Source: Sialis fuliginosa
Taxonomy: Eukaryota; Arthropoda; Insecta; Megaloptera; Sialidae
Length of the DNA stretch: 64,000 nucleotides
Direction: 5' to 3'
Assembly: GCA_961205875.1 (NCBI GenBank)
Contig: OY540816.1
Span: 62,001 to 126,000 of the forward strand
Both the position numbers and the translations under genes were made by a program. Below the pieces are notes generated by a model. The model did no database searches. It worked only from the letters and a program-made list of their open reading frames with translations, and was not told where the DNA came from. This document shows, one piece after another, positions 1-14,800 of this stretch (position 1 is the first letter of the stretch; every line of letters begins with the position of its first letter).

Positions 1-749
1 CTGTAGAGAGATTTTGCACTGGACAACTAGGTGACCGGCGTTTAATTGCCTTGATGACAGACATCCTTATTTCGCGATTCAGTGCGATAAAATTAATGGC
101 CCATTAACACGTAAACTGCGGTCCGAAGAGAGATTATGCACTGGACGAAAAAAGACCGGCGGTCGATTGCCTTGACGATAGACATCCTAATTTCGTGATT
201 CGGTGCGATAAAATTAAAGGCCCATTAACACGTAAACGGCGGTCCGAAGAGAGATTATGCACTGGACGACAAATGACCGGCGGTCGATTGCCTTGAAGAT
301 AAACATCCTAAATTCTCAATTCGGTGCGATAATATTAAAGGCCCATTTAGACGTAAACGGCGGCCCGCAGAGAGATTTTGCAATGGACAACAAATGACCG
401 GCGGTCGATTGCCTTGACGATAGACATCCTAAATTCTCGATTGGGTGCGATAATATTAAAGGCCCATTAACACGTTAACGGCGACCTGTAGAGATCTTGC
501 AATGGACAACAAATAACCGGCGGTCGATTGCCTTGATTACAGACACCCTTAATTCGCGATTCAGTGCGATAAAATTAATGGCCCATTAACACGTAAACGA
601 CGGCCTGCAGAGAGATTTTGCACTGGACAACAAGTGACCGGCGGTCGATTACCTTGAAGATAGACATCCTAAATTCTCGATTCGGTGCGATAAAATTAAT
701 GGCCCATTAACACGTAAACGGCGGCCCGAAGAGAGATTATGCACTGGAC

Positions 750-1807
750 AACAAATGACCGGCGGTCGATTGCCTTGACGATATACATCCTAAATTCTCG
801 ATTCGGTGCGATAATATTAAAGGCCCATTTAGACGTAAACGGCGGCCCGCAGAGAGATTTTGCAATGGACAACAAATGACCGACAGTCGATTGCCTTGAC
901 GTTAGACATCCTAAATTCTCGATTCGGTGCGATAATATTAAAAGCCCTTTAACACGTAAACGGCGGCCCGCAGAAAGATTTTGCACTGGACAACAAGTGA
1001 CCGGCGTTCAATTGCCTTGATGACAGACACCCTTATTTCGCGATTCAGTGCGATAAAATAAAAATCCCATTGACACGTAAACGGCCGCCCGCAGAGAGAT
1101 TATGCACTGGACAACAAATGACCGCCGGTCGATTGCCTTGACGATAGACACCCTAATTTCGCGATTCGGTGCGATAAAATTAAAGGCCCATTAACACGTA
1201 AACGGAGGCCTGCAGAGAGATTTTGCAATGGACAACAAATAACCGGCGGTCGATTTCCTTGATTACAGTCACACTAATTTCGTGATTCGGTGCGATAAAA
1301 ATAAAGGCCTATTTACCCGTAAACGGCCGCCCGCAGAGATTTTGCACTGGACAACAACTGACCGGCGGTCGATTGCCTTGACGATAGACACCCCAATTTC
1401 GCGATTTAGTGCGATAAAATTAAAAGCCCATTAACACGTAAACGGCCGCCCGCAGAGAAATTTTGCACTGAACAACAAGTGACCGGCGGTCGATTACCTT
1501 GAAGATAGACATCCTAAATTCTCGATTCGGTGCGATAAAATTAATGCCCCATTAACACGTAAACGGCGGCCCGAAGAGAGATTATGCACCGGACAACAAA
1601 TGACCGGCGGTCGATTGCCTTGACGATAGACATCCTAAATTCTCGATTCGGTACGATAATATTAAAGGCCCATTGACACGTAAACGGCCGCACGCAGAGA
1701 GATTATGCACTGGACAACAAATGACCGCCGGTCGATCGCCTTGACGATAGACACCCTAATTTCGCGATTCGGTGCGATAAAATTAAAGGCCCATTAACAC
1801 GTAAACG
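750..1807. repeat. Internal duplicated block of the HOR, first copy
   Basis: Block of about nine monomers nearly identical to 2682-3739 at an offset of 1932 bp (16 monomers). It includes the rare variants GACGATATACATCC, GACCGACAGTC and CCCTTTAACACG in the same order. It recurs in HOR copies 2 and 3 at +5914 and +11828. The flanking monomers diverge, which sets the block limits by eye. Confidence 0.85.
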
Positions 1808-2681
1808 GCGGTCCGAAGAGAGATTATGCACTGGACGACAAATGACCGGCGGTCGATTGCCTTGAAGATAGACATCCTAAATTCTCGATTCGGTGCGATA
1901 ATATTAAAGGCCAATTTAGACGTAAACGGCGACCCGCAGAGAGATTTTGCAATGGACAACAAATAACCGGCGGTCGATTGCCTTGATTACAGACACCCTT
2001 AATTCGCGATTCAGTGCGATAAAATTAATGGCCCATTAACACGTAAACGACGGCCTGCAGAGAGATTATGCACCGGACAACAAATGACCGGCGGTCGATT
2101 GCCTTGACGATAGACATCCTAAATTCTCGATTCGGTACGATAATATTAAAGGCCCATTAACACGTAAACGGAGGCCTGCAGAGAGATTTTGCAATGGACA
2201 ACAAATAACCGGCGGTGGATTGCCTTGACGATAGACACCCTAATTTCGCGATTCGGTGCGATAAAATTAAAGGCCCATTAACACGTAAACGGCGGTCCGA
2301 AGAGAGATTATGCACTGGACGAAAAAAGACCGGCGGTCGATTGCCTTGACGATAGACATCCTAATTTCGTGATTCGGTGCGATAAAATTAAAGGCCCATT
2401 TAGACGTAAACGGCGGCCCGCAGAGAGATTTTGCAATGGACAACAAATGACCGGCGGTCGATTGCCTTGACGATAGACATCCTAAATTCTCGATTGGGTG
2501 CGATAATATTAAAGGCCCATTAACACGTTAACGGCGGCCTGTAGAGATTTTGCAATGGACAACAAATAACCGGCGGTCGATTGCCTTGATTACAGACACC
2601 CTTAATTCGCGATTCAGTGCGATAAAATTAATGGCCCATTAACACGTAAACGACGGCCTGCAGAGAGATTATGCACCGGAC

Positions 2682-3739
2682 AACAAATGACCGGCGGTCG
2701 ATTGCCTTGACGATATACATCCTAAATTCTCGATTCGGTGCGATAATATTAAAGGCCCATTTAGACGTAAACGGCGGCCCGCAGAGAGATTTTGCAATGG
2801 ACAACAAATGACCGACAGTCGATTGCCTTGACGTTAGACATCCTAAATTCTCGATTCGGTGCGATAATATTAAAAGCCCTTTAACACGTAAACGGCGGCC
2901 CGCAGAAAGATTTTGCACTGGACAACAAGTGACCGGCGTTCAATTGTCTTGATGACAGACACCCTTATTTCGCGATTCAGTGCGATAAAATAAAAATCCC
3001 ATTGACACGTAAACGGCCGCCCGCAGAGAGATTATGCACTGGACAACAAATGACCGCCGGTCGATTGCCTTGACGATAGACACCCTAATTTCGCGATTCG
3101 GTGCGATAAAATTAAAGGCCCATTAACACGTAAACGGAGGCCTGCAGAGAGATTTTGCAATGGACAACAAATAACCGGCGGTCGATTTCCTTGATTACAG
3201 TCACACTAATTTCGTGATTCGGTGCGATAAAAATAAAGGCCTATTTACCCGTAAACGGCCGCCCGCAGAGATTTTGCACTGGACAACAACTGACCGGCGG
3301 TCGATTGCCTTGACGATAGACACCCCAATTTCGCGATTTAGTGCGATAAAATTAAAAGCCCATTAACACGTAAACGGCCGCCCGCAGAGAAATTTTGCAC
3401 TGAACAACAAGTGACCGGCGGTCGATTACCTTGAAGATAGACATCCTAAATTCTCGATTCGGTGCGATAAAATTAATGCCCCATTAACACGTAAACGGCG
3501 GCCCGAAGAGAGATTATGCACCGGACAACAAATGACCGGCGGTCGATTGCCTTGACGATAGACATCCTAAATTCTCGATTCGGTACGATAATATTAAAGG
3601 CCCATTGACACGTAAACGGCCGCACGCAGAGAGATTATGCACTGGACAACAAATGACCGCCGGTCGATCGCCTTGACGATAGACACCCTAATTTCGCGAT
3701 TCGGTGCGATAAAATTAAAGGCCCATTAACACGTAAACG
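2682..3739. repeat. Internal duplicated block of the HOR, second copy
   Basis: Second copy of the ~1.06-kb block at 750-1807. A few differences mark it, for example CAATTGTCTTGATG near 2942 where the first copy has CAATTGCCTTGATG. It is absent from HOR copy 5, which keeps only one block. Confidence 0.85.
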
Positions 3740-5914
3740 ACGGCCTGCAGAGAGATTTTGCACTGGACAACAAGTGACCGGCGGTCGATTGCCTTGACGA
3801 TAGACACCCTAAATTCTCGATTCGGTGCGATAATATTAAAGGCCAATTTAGACGTAAACGGCGACCCGCAGAGAGATTTTGCAATGGACAACAAATGACC
3901 GGCGGTCGATTGCCTTGACGATAGACATCCTAAATTCTCGATTGGGTGCGATAATATTAAAGGCCCATTAACACGTTAACGGCGGCCTGTAGAGATTTTG
4001 CAATGGACAACAAATAACCGGCGGTCGATTGCCTTGATTACAGACACCCTTAATTCGCGATTCAGTGCGATAAAATTAATGGCCCATTAACACGTAAACG
4101 ACGGCCTGCAGAGAGATTATGCACCGGACAACAAATGACCGGCGGTCGATTGCCTTGACGATAGACATCCTAAATTCTCGATTCGGTACGATAATATTAA
4201 AGGCCCATTAACACGTAAACGGAGGCCTGCAGAGAGATTTTGCAATGGACAACAAATAACCGGCGGTGGATTGCCTTGACGATAGACACCCTAATTTCGC
4301 GATTCGGTGCGATAAAATTAAAGGCCCATTAACACGTAAACGGCGGTCCGAAGAGAGATTATGCACTGGACGAAAAAAGACCGGCGGTCGATTGCCTTGA
4401 CGATAGACATCCTAATTTCGTGATTCGGTGCGATAAAATTAAAGGCCCATTTAGACGTAAACGGCGGCCCGCAGAGAGATTTTGCAATGGACAACAAATG
4501 ACCGGCGGTCGATTGCCTTGACGATAGACATCCTAAATTCTCGATTGGGTGCGATAATATTAAAGGCCCATTAACACGTTAACGGCGGCCTGTAGAGATT
4601 TTGCAATGGACAACAAATAACCGGCGGTCGATTGCCTTGATTACAGACACCCTTAATTCGCGATTCAGTGCGATAAAATTAATGGCCCATTAACACGTAA
4701 ACGACGGCCTGCAGAGAGATTTTGCACTGGACAACAAGTGACCGGCGGTCGATTACCTTGAAGATAGACATCCTAAATTCTCGATTCGGTGCGATAAAAT
4801 TAATGGCCCATTAACACGTAAACGGCGGCCCGAAGAGAGATTATGCACCGGACAACAAATGACCGGCGGTCGATTGCCTTGACGATAGACATCCTAAATT
4901 CTCGATTCGGTACGATAATATTAAAGGCCCATTAACACGTTAACGGCGGCCTGTAGAGATTTTGCAATGGACAACAAATAACCGGCGGTCGATTGCCTTG
5001 ATTACAGACACCCTTAATTCGCGATTCAGTGCGATAAAATTAATGGCCCATTAACACGTAAACGACGGCCTGCAGAGAGATTTTGCACTGGACAACAAGT
5101 GACCGGCGGTCGATTACCTTGAAGATAGACATCCTAAATTCTCGATTCGGTGCGATAAAATTAATGGCCCATTAACACGTAAACGGCGGCCCGAAGAGAG
5201 ATTATGCACCGGACAACAAATGACCGGCGGTCGATTGCCTTGAAGATAGACATCCTAAATTCTCGATTCGGTGCGATAATATTAAAGGCTCATTTAGACG
5301 TAAACGGCGGCCCGCAGAGAGATTTTGCAATGGACAACAAATGACCGGCGGTCGATTGCCTTGACGATAGACATCCTAAATTCTCGATTCGGTGCGATAA
5401 TATTAAAGGCCCATTAACACGTTAACGGCGGCCTGTAGAGATTTTGCAATGGACAACAAATAACCGGCGGTCGATTGCCTTGATTACAGACACCCTTAAT
5501 TCGCGATTCAATGCGATAAAATTAATGGCCCATTAACACGTAAACGACGGCCTGCAGAGAGATTTTGCACTGGACAACAAGTGACCGGCGGTCGATTGCC
5601 TTGACGATAGACACCCTAATTTCGCGATTCGGTGCGATAAAATTAAAAGCCCATTAACACGTCAACGGCCGCCCGCAGAGAAATTTTGCACTGGACAACA
5701 AGTGACCGGCGGTCGATGGCCTTGACGATAGACATCCTAAATTCTCGATTCGGTGCGATAATATTAAAGGCCCATTTAGACGTAAACGGCGGCCCGCAGA
5801 GAGATTTTGCAATGGACAACAACTGACCGGCGGTCGATTGCCTTGACGATAGACACCCTAAATTCGTGATTCGATGCGATAAAATTAAAGGCCCATTAAC
5901 ACGTAAACGGCGGT

Positions 5915-8900
5915 CTGTAGAGAGATTTTGCACTGGACAACTAGGTGACCGGCGTTTAATTGCCTTGATGACAGACATCCTTATTTCGCGATTCAGTGCG
6001 ATAAAATTAATGGCCCATTAACACGTAAACTGCGGTCCGAAGAGAGATTATGCACTGGACGAAAAAAGACCGGCGGTCGATTGCCTTGACGATAGACATC
6101 CTAATTTCGTGATTCGGTGCGATAAAATTAAAGGCCCATTAACACGTAAACGGCGGTCCGAAGAGAGATTATGCACTGGACGACAAATGACCGGCGGTCG
6201 ATTGCCTTGAAGATAAACATCCTAAATTCTCAATTCGGTGCGATAATATTAAAGGCCCATTTAGACGTAAACGGCGGCCCGCAGAGAGATTTTGCAATGG
6301 ACAACAAATGACCGGCGGTCGATTGCCTTGACGATAGACATCCTAAATTCTCGATTGGGTGCGATAATATTAAAGGCCCATTAACACGTTAACGGCGACC
6401 TGTAGAGATCTTGCAATGGACAACAAATAACCGGCGGTCGATTGCCTTGATTACAGACACCCTTAATTCGCGATTCAGTGCGATAAAATTAATGGCCCAT
6501 TAACACGTAAACGACGGCCTGCAGAGAGATTTTGCACTGGACAACAAGTGACCGGCGGTCGATTACCTTGAAGATAGACATCCTAAATTCTCGATTCGGT
6601 GCGATAAAATTAATGGCCCATTAACACGTAAACGGCGGCCCGAAGAGAGATTATGCACTGGACAACAAATGACCGGCGGTCGATTGCCTTGACGATATAC
6701 ATCCTAAATTCTCGATTCGGTGCGATAATATTAAAGGCCCATTTAGACGTAAACGGCGGCCCGCAGAGAGATTTTGCAATGGACAACAAATGACCGACAG
6801 TCGATTGCCTTGACATTAGACATCCTAAATTCTCGATTCGGTGCGATAATATTAAAAGCCCTTTAACACGTAAACGGCGGCCCGCAGAAAGATTTTGCAC
6901 TGGACAACAAGTGACCGGCGTTCAATTGCCTTGATGACAGACACCCTTATTTCGCGATTCAGTGCGATAAAATAAAAATCCCATTGACACGTAAACGGCC
7001 GCCCGCAGAGAGATTATGCACTGGACAACAAATGACCGCCGGTCGATTGCCTTGACGATAGACACCCTAATTTCGCGATTCGGTGCGATAAAATTAAAGG
7101 CCCATTAACACGTAAACGGAGGCCTGCAGAGAGATTTTGCAATGGACAACAAATAACCGGCGGTCGATTTCCTTGATTACAGTCACACTAATTTCGTGAT
7201 TCGGTGCGATAAAAATAAAGGCCTATTTACCCGTAAACGGCCGCCCGCAGAGATTTTGCACTGGACAACAACTGACCGGCGGTCGATTGCCTTGACGATA
7301 GACACCCCAATTTCGCGATTTAGTGCGATAAAATTAAAAGCCCATTAACACGTAAACGGCCGCCCGCAGAGAAATTTTGCACTGAACAACAAGTGACCGG
7401 CGGTCGATTACCTTGAAGATAGACATCCTAAATTCTCGATTCGGTGCGATAAAATTAATGCCCCATTAACACGTAAACGGCGGCCCGAAGAGAGATTATG
7501 CACCGGACAACAAATGACCGGCGGTCGATTGCCTTGACGATAGACATCCTAAATTCTCGATTCGGTACGATAATATTAAAGGCCCATTGACACGTAAACG
7601 GCCGCACGCAGAGAGATTATGCATTGGACAACAAATGACCGCCGGTCGATCGCCTTGACGATAGACACCCTAATTTCGCGATTCGGTGCGATAAAATTAA
7701 AGGCCCATTAACACGTAAACGGCGGTCCGAAGAGAGATTATGCACTGGACGACAAATGACCGGCGGTCGATTGCCTTGAAGATAGACATCCTAAATTCTC
7801 GATTCGGTGCGATAATATTAAAGGCCAATTTAGACGTAAACGGCGACCCGCAGAGAGATTTTGCAATGGACAACAAATAACCGGCGGTCGATTGCCTTGA
7901 TTACAGACACCCTTAATTCGCGATTCAGTGCGATAAAATTAATGGCCCATTAACACGTAAACGACGGCCTGCAGAGAGATTATGCACCGGACAACAAATG
8001 ACCGGCGGTCGATTGCCTTGACGATAGACATCCTAAATTCTCGATTCGGTACGATAATATTAAAGGCCCATTAACACGTAAACGGAGGCCTGCAGAGAGA
8101 TTTTGCAATGGACAACAAATAACCGGCGGTGGATTGCCTTGACGATAGACACCCTAATTTCGCGATTCGGTGCGATAAAATTAAAGGCCCATTAACACGT
8201 AAACGGCGGTCCGAAGAGAGATTATGCACTGGACGAAAAAAGACCGGCGGTCGATTGCCTTGACGATAGACATCCTAATTTCGTGATTCGGTGCGATAAA
8301 ATTAAAGGCCCATTTAGACGTAAACGGCGGCCCGCAGAGAGATTTTGCAATGGACAACAAATGACCGGCGGTCGATTGCCTTGACGATAGACATCCTAAA
8401 TTCTCGATTGGGTGCGATAATATTAAAGGCCCATTAACACGTTAACGGCGGCCTGTAGAGATTTTGCAATGGACAACAAATAACCGGCGGTCGATTGCCT
8501 TGATTACAGACACCCTTAATTCGCGATTCAGTGCGATAAAATTAATGGCCCATTAACACGTAAACGACGGCCTGCAGAGAGATTATGCACCGGACAACAA
8601 ATGACCGGCGGTCGATTGCCTTGACGATATACATCCTAAATTCTCGATTCGGTGCGATAATATTAAAGGCCCATTTAGACGTAAACGGCGGCCCGCAGAG
8701 AGATTTTGCAATGGACAACAAATGACCGACAGTCGATTGCCTTGACGTTAGACATCCTAAATTCTCGATTCGGTGCGATAATATTAAAAGCCCTTTAACA
8801 CGTAAACGGCGGCCCGCAGAAAGATTTTGCACTGGACAACAAGTGACCGGCGTTCAATTGTCTTGATGACAGACACCCTTATTTCGCGATTCAGTGCGAT

Positions 8901-11828
8901 AAAATAAAAATCCCATTGACACGTAAACGGCCGCCCGCAGAGAGATTATGCACTGGACAACAAATGACCGCCGGTCGATTGCCTTGACGATAGACACCCT
9001 AATTTCGCGATTCGGTGCGATAAAATTAAAGGCCCATTAACACGTAAACGGAGGCCTGCAGAGAGATTTTGCAATGGACAACAAATAACCGGCGGTCGAT
9101 TTCCTTGATTACAGTCACACTAATTTCGTGATTCGGTGCGATAAAAATAAAGGCCTATTTACCCGTAAACGGCCGCCCGCAGAGATTTTGCACTGGACAA
9201 CAACTGACCGGCGGTCGATTGCCTTGACGATAGACACCCCAATTTCGCGATTTAGTGCGATAAAATTAAAAGCCCATTAACACGTAAACGGCCGCCCGCA
9301 GAGAAATTTTGCACTGAACAACAAGTGACCGGCGGTCGATTACCTTGAAGATAGACATCCTAAATTCTCGATTCGGTGCGATAAAATTAATGCCCCATTA
9401 ACACGTAAACGGCGGCCCGAAGAGAGATTATGCACCGGACAACAAATGACCGGCGGTCGATTGCCTTGACGATAGACATCCTAAATTCTCGATTCGGTAC
9501 GATAATATTAAAGGCCCATTGACACGTAAACGGCCGCACGCAGAGAGATTATGCACTGGACAACAAATGACCGCCGGTCGATCGCCTTGACGATAGACAC
9601 CCTAATTTCGCGATTCGGTGCGATAAAATTAAAGGCCCATTAACACGTAAACGACGGCCTGCAGAGAGATTTTGCACTGGACAACAAGTGACCGGCGGTC
9701 GATTGCCTTGACGATAGACACCCTAAATTCTCGATTCGGTGCGATAATATTAAAGGCCAATTTAGACGTAAACGGCGACCCGCAGAGAGATTTTGCAATG
9801 GACAACAAATGACCGGCGGTCGATTGCCTTGACGATAGACATCCTAAATTCTCGATTGGGTGCGATAATATTAAAGGCCCATTAACACGTTAACGGCGGC
9901 CTGTAGAGATTTTGCAATGGACAACAAATAACCGGCGGTCGATTGCCTTGATTACAGACACCCTTAATTCGCGATTCAGTGCGATAAAATTAATGGCCCA
10001 TTAACACGTAAACGACGGCCTGCAGAGAGATTATGCACCGGACAACAAATGACCGGCGGTCGATTGCCTTGACGATAGACATCCTAAATTCTCGATTCGG
10101 TACGATAATATTAAAGGCCCATTAACACGTAAACGGAGGCCTGCAGAGAGATTTTGCAATGGACAACAAATAACCGGCGGTGGATTGCCTTGACGATAGA
10201 CACCCTAATTTCGCGATTCGGTGCGATAAAATTAAAGGCCCATTAACACGTAAACGGCGGTCCGAAGAGAGATTATGCACTGGACGAAAAAAGACCGGCG
10301 GTCGATTGCCTTGACGATAGACATCCTAATTTCGTGATTCGGTGCGATAAAATTAAAGGCCCATTTAGACGTAAACGGCGGCCCGCAGAGAGATTTTGCA
10401 ATGGACAACAAATGACCGGCGGTCGATTGCCTTGACGATAGACATCCTAAATTCTCGATTGGGTGCGATAATATTAAAGGCCCATTAACACGTTAACGGC
10501 GGCCTGTAGAGATTTTGCAATGGACAACAAATAACCGGCGGTCGATTGCCTTGATTACAGACACCCTTAATTCGCGATTCAGTGCGATAAAATTAATGGC
10601 CCATTAACACGTAAACGACGGCCTGCAGAGAGATTTTGCACTGGACAACAAGTGACCGGCGGTCGATTACCTTGAAGATAGACATCCTAAATTCTCGATT
10701 CGGTGCGATAAAATTAATGGCCCATTAACACGTAAACGGCGGCCCGAAGAGAGATTATGCACCGGACAACAAATGACCGGCGGTCGATTGCCTTGACGAT
10801 AGACATCCTAAATTCTCGATTCGGTACGATAATATTAAAGGCCCATTAACACGTTAACGGCGGCCTGTAGAGATTTTGCAATGGACAACAAATAACCGGC
10901 GGTCGATTGCCTTGATTACAGACACCCTTAATTCGCGATTCAGTGCGATAAAATTAATGGCCCATTAACACGTAAACGACGGCCTGCAGAGAGATTTTGC
11001 ACTGGACAACAAGTGACCGGCGGTCGATTACCTTGAAGATAGACATCCTAAATTCTCGATTCGGTGCGATAAAATTAATGGCCCATTAACACGTAAACGG
11101 CGGCCCGAAGAGAGATTATGCACCGGACAACAAATGACCGGCGGTCGATTGCCTTGAAGATAGACATCCTAAATTCTCGATTCGGTGCGATAATATTAAA
11201 GGCTCATTTAGACGTAAACGGCGGCCCGCAGAGAGATTTTGCAATGGACAACAAATGACCGGCGGTCGATTGCCTTGACGATAGACATCCTAAATTCTCG
11301 ATTCGGTGCGATAATATTAAAGGCCCATTAACACGTTAACGGCGGCCTGTAGAGATTTTGCAATGGACAACAAATAACCGGCGGTCGATTGCCTTGATTA
11401 CAGACACCCTTAATTCGCGATTCAATGCGATAAAATTAATGGCCCATTAACACGTAAACGACGGCCTGCAGAGAGATTTTGCACTGGACAACAAGTGACC
11501 GGCGGTCGATTGCCTTGACGATAGACACCCTAATTTCGCGATTCGGTGCGATAAAATTAAAAGCCCATTAACACGTCAACGGCCGCCCGCAGAGAAATTT
11601 TGCACTGGACAACAAGTGACCGGCGGTCGATGGCCTTGACGATAGACATCCTAAATTCTCGATTCGGTGCGATAATATTAAAGGCCCATTTAGACGTAAA
11701 CGGCGGCCCGCAGAGAGATTTTGCAATGGACAACAACTGACCGGCGGTCGATTGCCTTGACGATAGACACCCTAAATTCGTGATTCGATGCGATAAAATT
11801 AAAGGCCCATTAACACGTAAACGGCGGT
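5915..11828. repeat. Satellite higher-order repeat copy 2 (5914 bp)
   Basis: Same length as copy 1 and nearly identical to it throughout. Single-base differences from copy 1 include GACATTAGAC near 6813 (GACGTTAGAC near 899 in copy 1) and GCATTGG near 7622 (GCACTGG in copy 1). Confidence 0.93.
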
Positions 11829-14800
11829 CTGTAGAGAGATTTTGCACTGGACAACTAGGTGACCGGCGTTTAATTGCCTTGATGACAGACATCCTTATTT
11901 CGCGATTCAGTGCGATAAAATTAATGGCCCATTAACACGTAAACTGCGGTCCGAAGAGAGATTATGCACTGGACGAAAAAAGACCGGCGGTCGATTGCCT
12001 TGACGATAGACATCCTAATTTCGTGATTCGGTGCGATAAAATTAAAGGCCCATTAACACGTAAACGGCGGTCCGAAGAGAGATTATGCACTGGACGACAA
12101 ATGACCGGCGGTCGATTGCCTTGAAGATAAACATCCTAAATTCTCAATTCGGTGCGATAATATTAAAGGCCCATTTAGACGTAAACGGCGGCCCGCAGAG
12201 AGATTTTGCAATGGACAACAAATGACCGGCGGTCGATTGCCTTGACGATAGACATCCTAAATTCTCGATTGGGTGCGATAATATTAAAGGCCCATTAACA
12301 CGTTAACGGCGACCTGTAGAGATCTTGCAATGGACAACAAATAACCGGCGGTCGATTGCCTTGATTACAGACACCCTTAATTCGCGATTCAGTGCGATAA
12401 AATTAATGGCCCATTAACACGTAAACGACGGCCTGCAGAGAGATTTTGCACTGGACAACAAGTGACCGGCGGTCGATTACCTTGAAGATAGACATCCTAA
12501 ATTCTCGATTCGGTGCGATAAAATTAATGGCCCATTAACACGTAAACGGCGGCCCGAAGAGAGATTATGCACTGGACAACAAATGACCGGCGGTCGATTG
12601 CCTTGACGATATACATCCTAAATTCTCGATTCGGTGCGATAATATTAAAGGCCCATTTAGACGTAAACGGCGGCCCGCAGAGAGATTTTGCAATGGACAA
12701 CAAATGACCGACAGTCGATTGCCTTGACATTAGACATCCTAAATTCTCGATTCGGTGCGATAATATTAAAAGCCCTTTAACACGTAAACGGCGGCCCGCA
12801 GAAAGATTTTGCACTGGACAACAAGTGACCGGCGTTCAATTGCCTTGATGACAGACACCCTTATTTCGCGATTCAGTGCGATAAAATAAAAATCCCATTG
12901 ACACGTAAACGGCCGCCCGCAGAGAGATTATGCACTGGACAACAAATGACCGCCGGTCGATTGCCTTGACGATAGACACCCTAATTTCGCGATTCGGTGC
13001 GATAAAATTAAAGGCCCATTAACACGTAAACGGAGGCCTGCAGAGAGATTTTGCAATGGACAACAAATAACCGGCGGTCGATTTCCTTGATTACAGTCAC
13101 ACTAATTTCGTGATTCGGTGCGATAAAAATAAAGGCCTATTTACCCGTAAACGGCCGCCCGCAGAGATTTTGCACTGGACAACAACTGACCGGCGGTCGA
13201 TTGCCTTGACGATAGACACCCCAATTTCGCGATTTAGTGCGATAAAATTAAAAGCCCATTAACACGTAAACGGCCGCCCGCAGAGAAATTTTGCACTGAA
13301 CAACAAGTGACCGGCGGTCGATTACCTTGAAGATAGACATCCTAAATTCTCGATTCGGTGCGATAAAATTAATGCCCCATTAACACGTAAACGGCGGCCC
13401 GAAGAGAGATTATGCACCGGACAACAAATGACCGGCGGTCGATTGCCTTGACGATAGACATCCTAAATTCTCGATTCGGTACGATAATATTAAAGGCCCA
13501 TTGACACGTAAACGGCCGCACGCAGAGAGATTATGCATTGGACAACAAATGACCGCCGGTCGATCGCCTTGACGATAGACACCCTAATTTCGCGATTCGG
13601 TGCGATAAAATTAAAGGCCCATTAACACGTAAACGGCGGTCCGAAGAGAGATTATGCACTGGACGACAAATGACCGGCGGTCGATTGCCTTGAAGATAGA
13701 CATCCTAAATTCTCGATTCGGTGCGATAATATTAAAGGCCAATTTAGACGTAAACGGCGACCCGCAGAGAGATTTTGCAATGGACAACAAATAACCGGCG
13801 GTCGATTGCCTTGATTACAGACACCCTTAATTCGCGATTCAGTGCGATAAAATTAATGGCCCATTAACACGTAAACGACGGCCTGCAGAGAGATTATGCA
13901 CCGGACAACAAATGACCGGCGGTCGATTGCCTTGACGATAGACATCCTAAATTCTCGATTCGGTACGATAATATTAAAGGCCCATTAACACGTAAACGGA
14001 GGCCTGCAGAGAGATTTTGCAATGGACAACAAATAACCGGCGGTGGATTGCCTTGACGATAGACACCCTAATTTCGCGATTCGGTGCGATAAAATTAAAG
14101 GCCCATTAACACGTAAACGGCGGTCCGAAGAGAGATTATGCACTGGACGAAAAAAGACCGGCGGTCGATTGCCTTGACGATAGACATCCTAATTTCGTGA
14201 TTCGGTGCGATAAAATTAAAGGCCCATTTAGACGTAAACGGCGGCCCGCAGAGAGATTTTGCAATGGACAACAAATGACCGGCGGTCGATTGCCTTGACG
14301 ATAGACATCCTAAATTCTCGATTGGGTGCGATAATATTAAAGGCCCATTAACACGTTAACGGCGGCCTGTAGAGATTTTGCAATGGACAACAAATAACCG
14401 GCGGTCGATTGCCTTGATTACAGACACCCTTAATTCGCGATTCAGTGCGATAAAATTAATGGCCCATTAACACGTAAACGACGGCCTGCAGAGAGATTAT
14501 GCACCGGACAACAAATGACCGGCGGTCGATTGCCTTGACGATATACATCCTAAATTCTCGATTCGGTGCGATAATATTAAAGGCCCATTTAGACGTAAAC
14601 GGCGGCCCGCAGAGAGATTTTGCAATGGACAACAAATGACCGACAGTCGATTGCCTTGACGTTAGACATCCTAAATTCTCGATTCGGTGCGATAATATTA
14701 AAAGCCCTTTAACACGTAAACGGCGGCCCGCAGAAAGATTTTGCACTGGACAACAAGTGACCGGCGTTCAATTGTCTTGATGACAGACACCCTTATTTCG

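Larger units (their letters stand above)
1..5914. repeat. Satellite higher-order repeat copy 1 (5914 bp, ~49 monomers)
   Basis: The register is set by CTGTAGAGAGATTTTGCACT at position 1, which recurs with the same long context at 5915, 11829, 17382 and 20759. The copy is almost base-for-base the same as copy 2, whereas neighbouring monomers differ from each other at several sites; this is the definition of a higher-order repeat. The true start of the unit is arbitrary. Confidence 0.93.
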
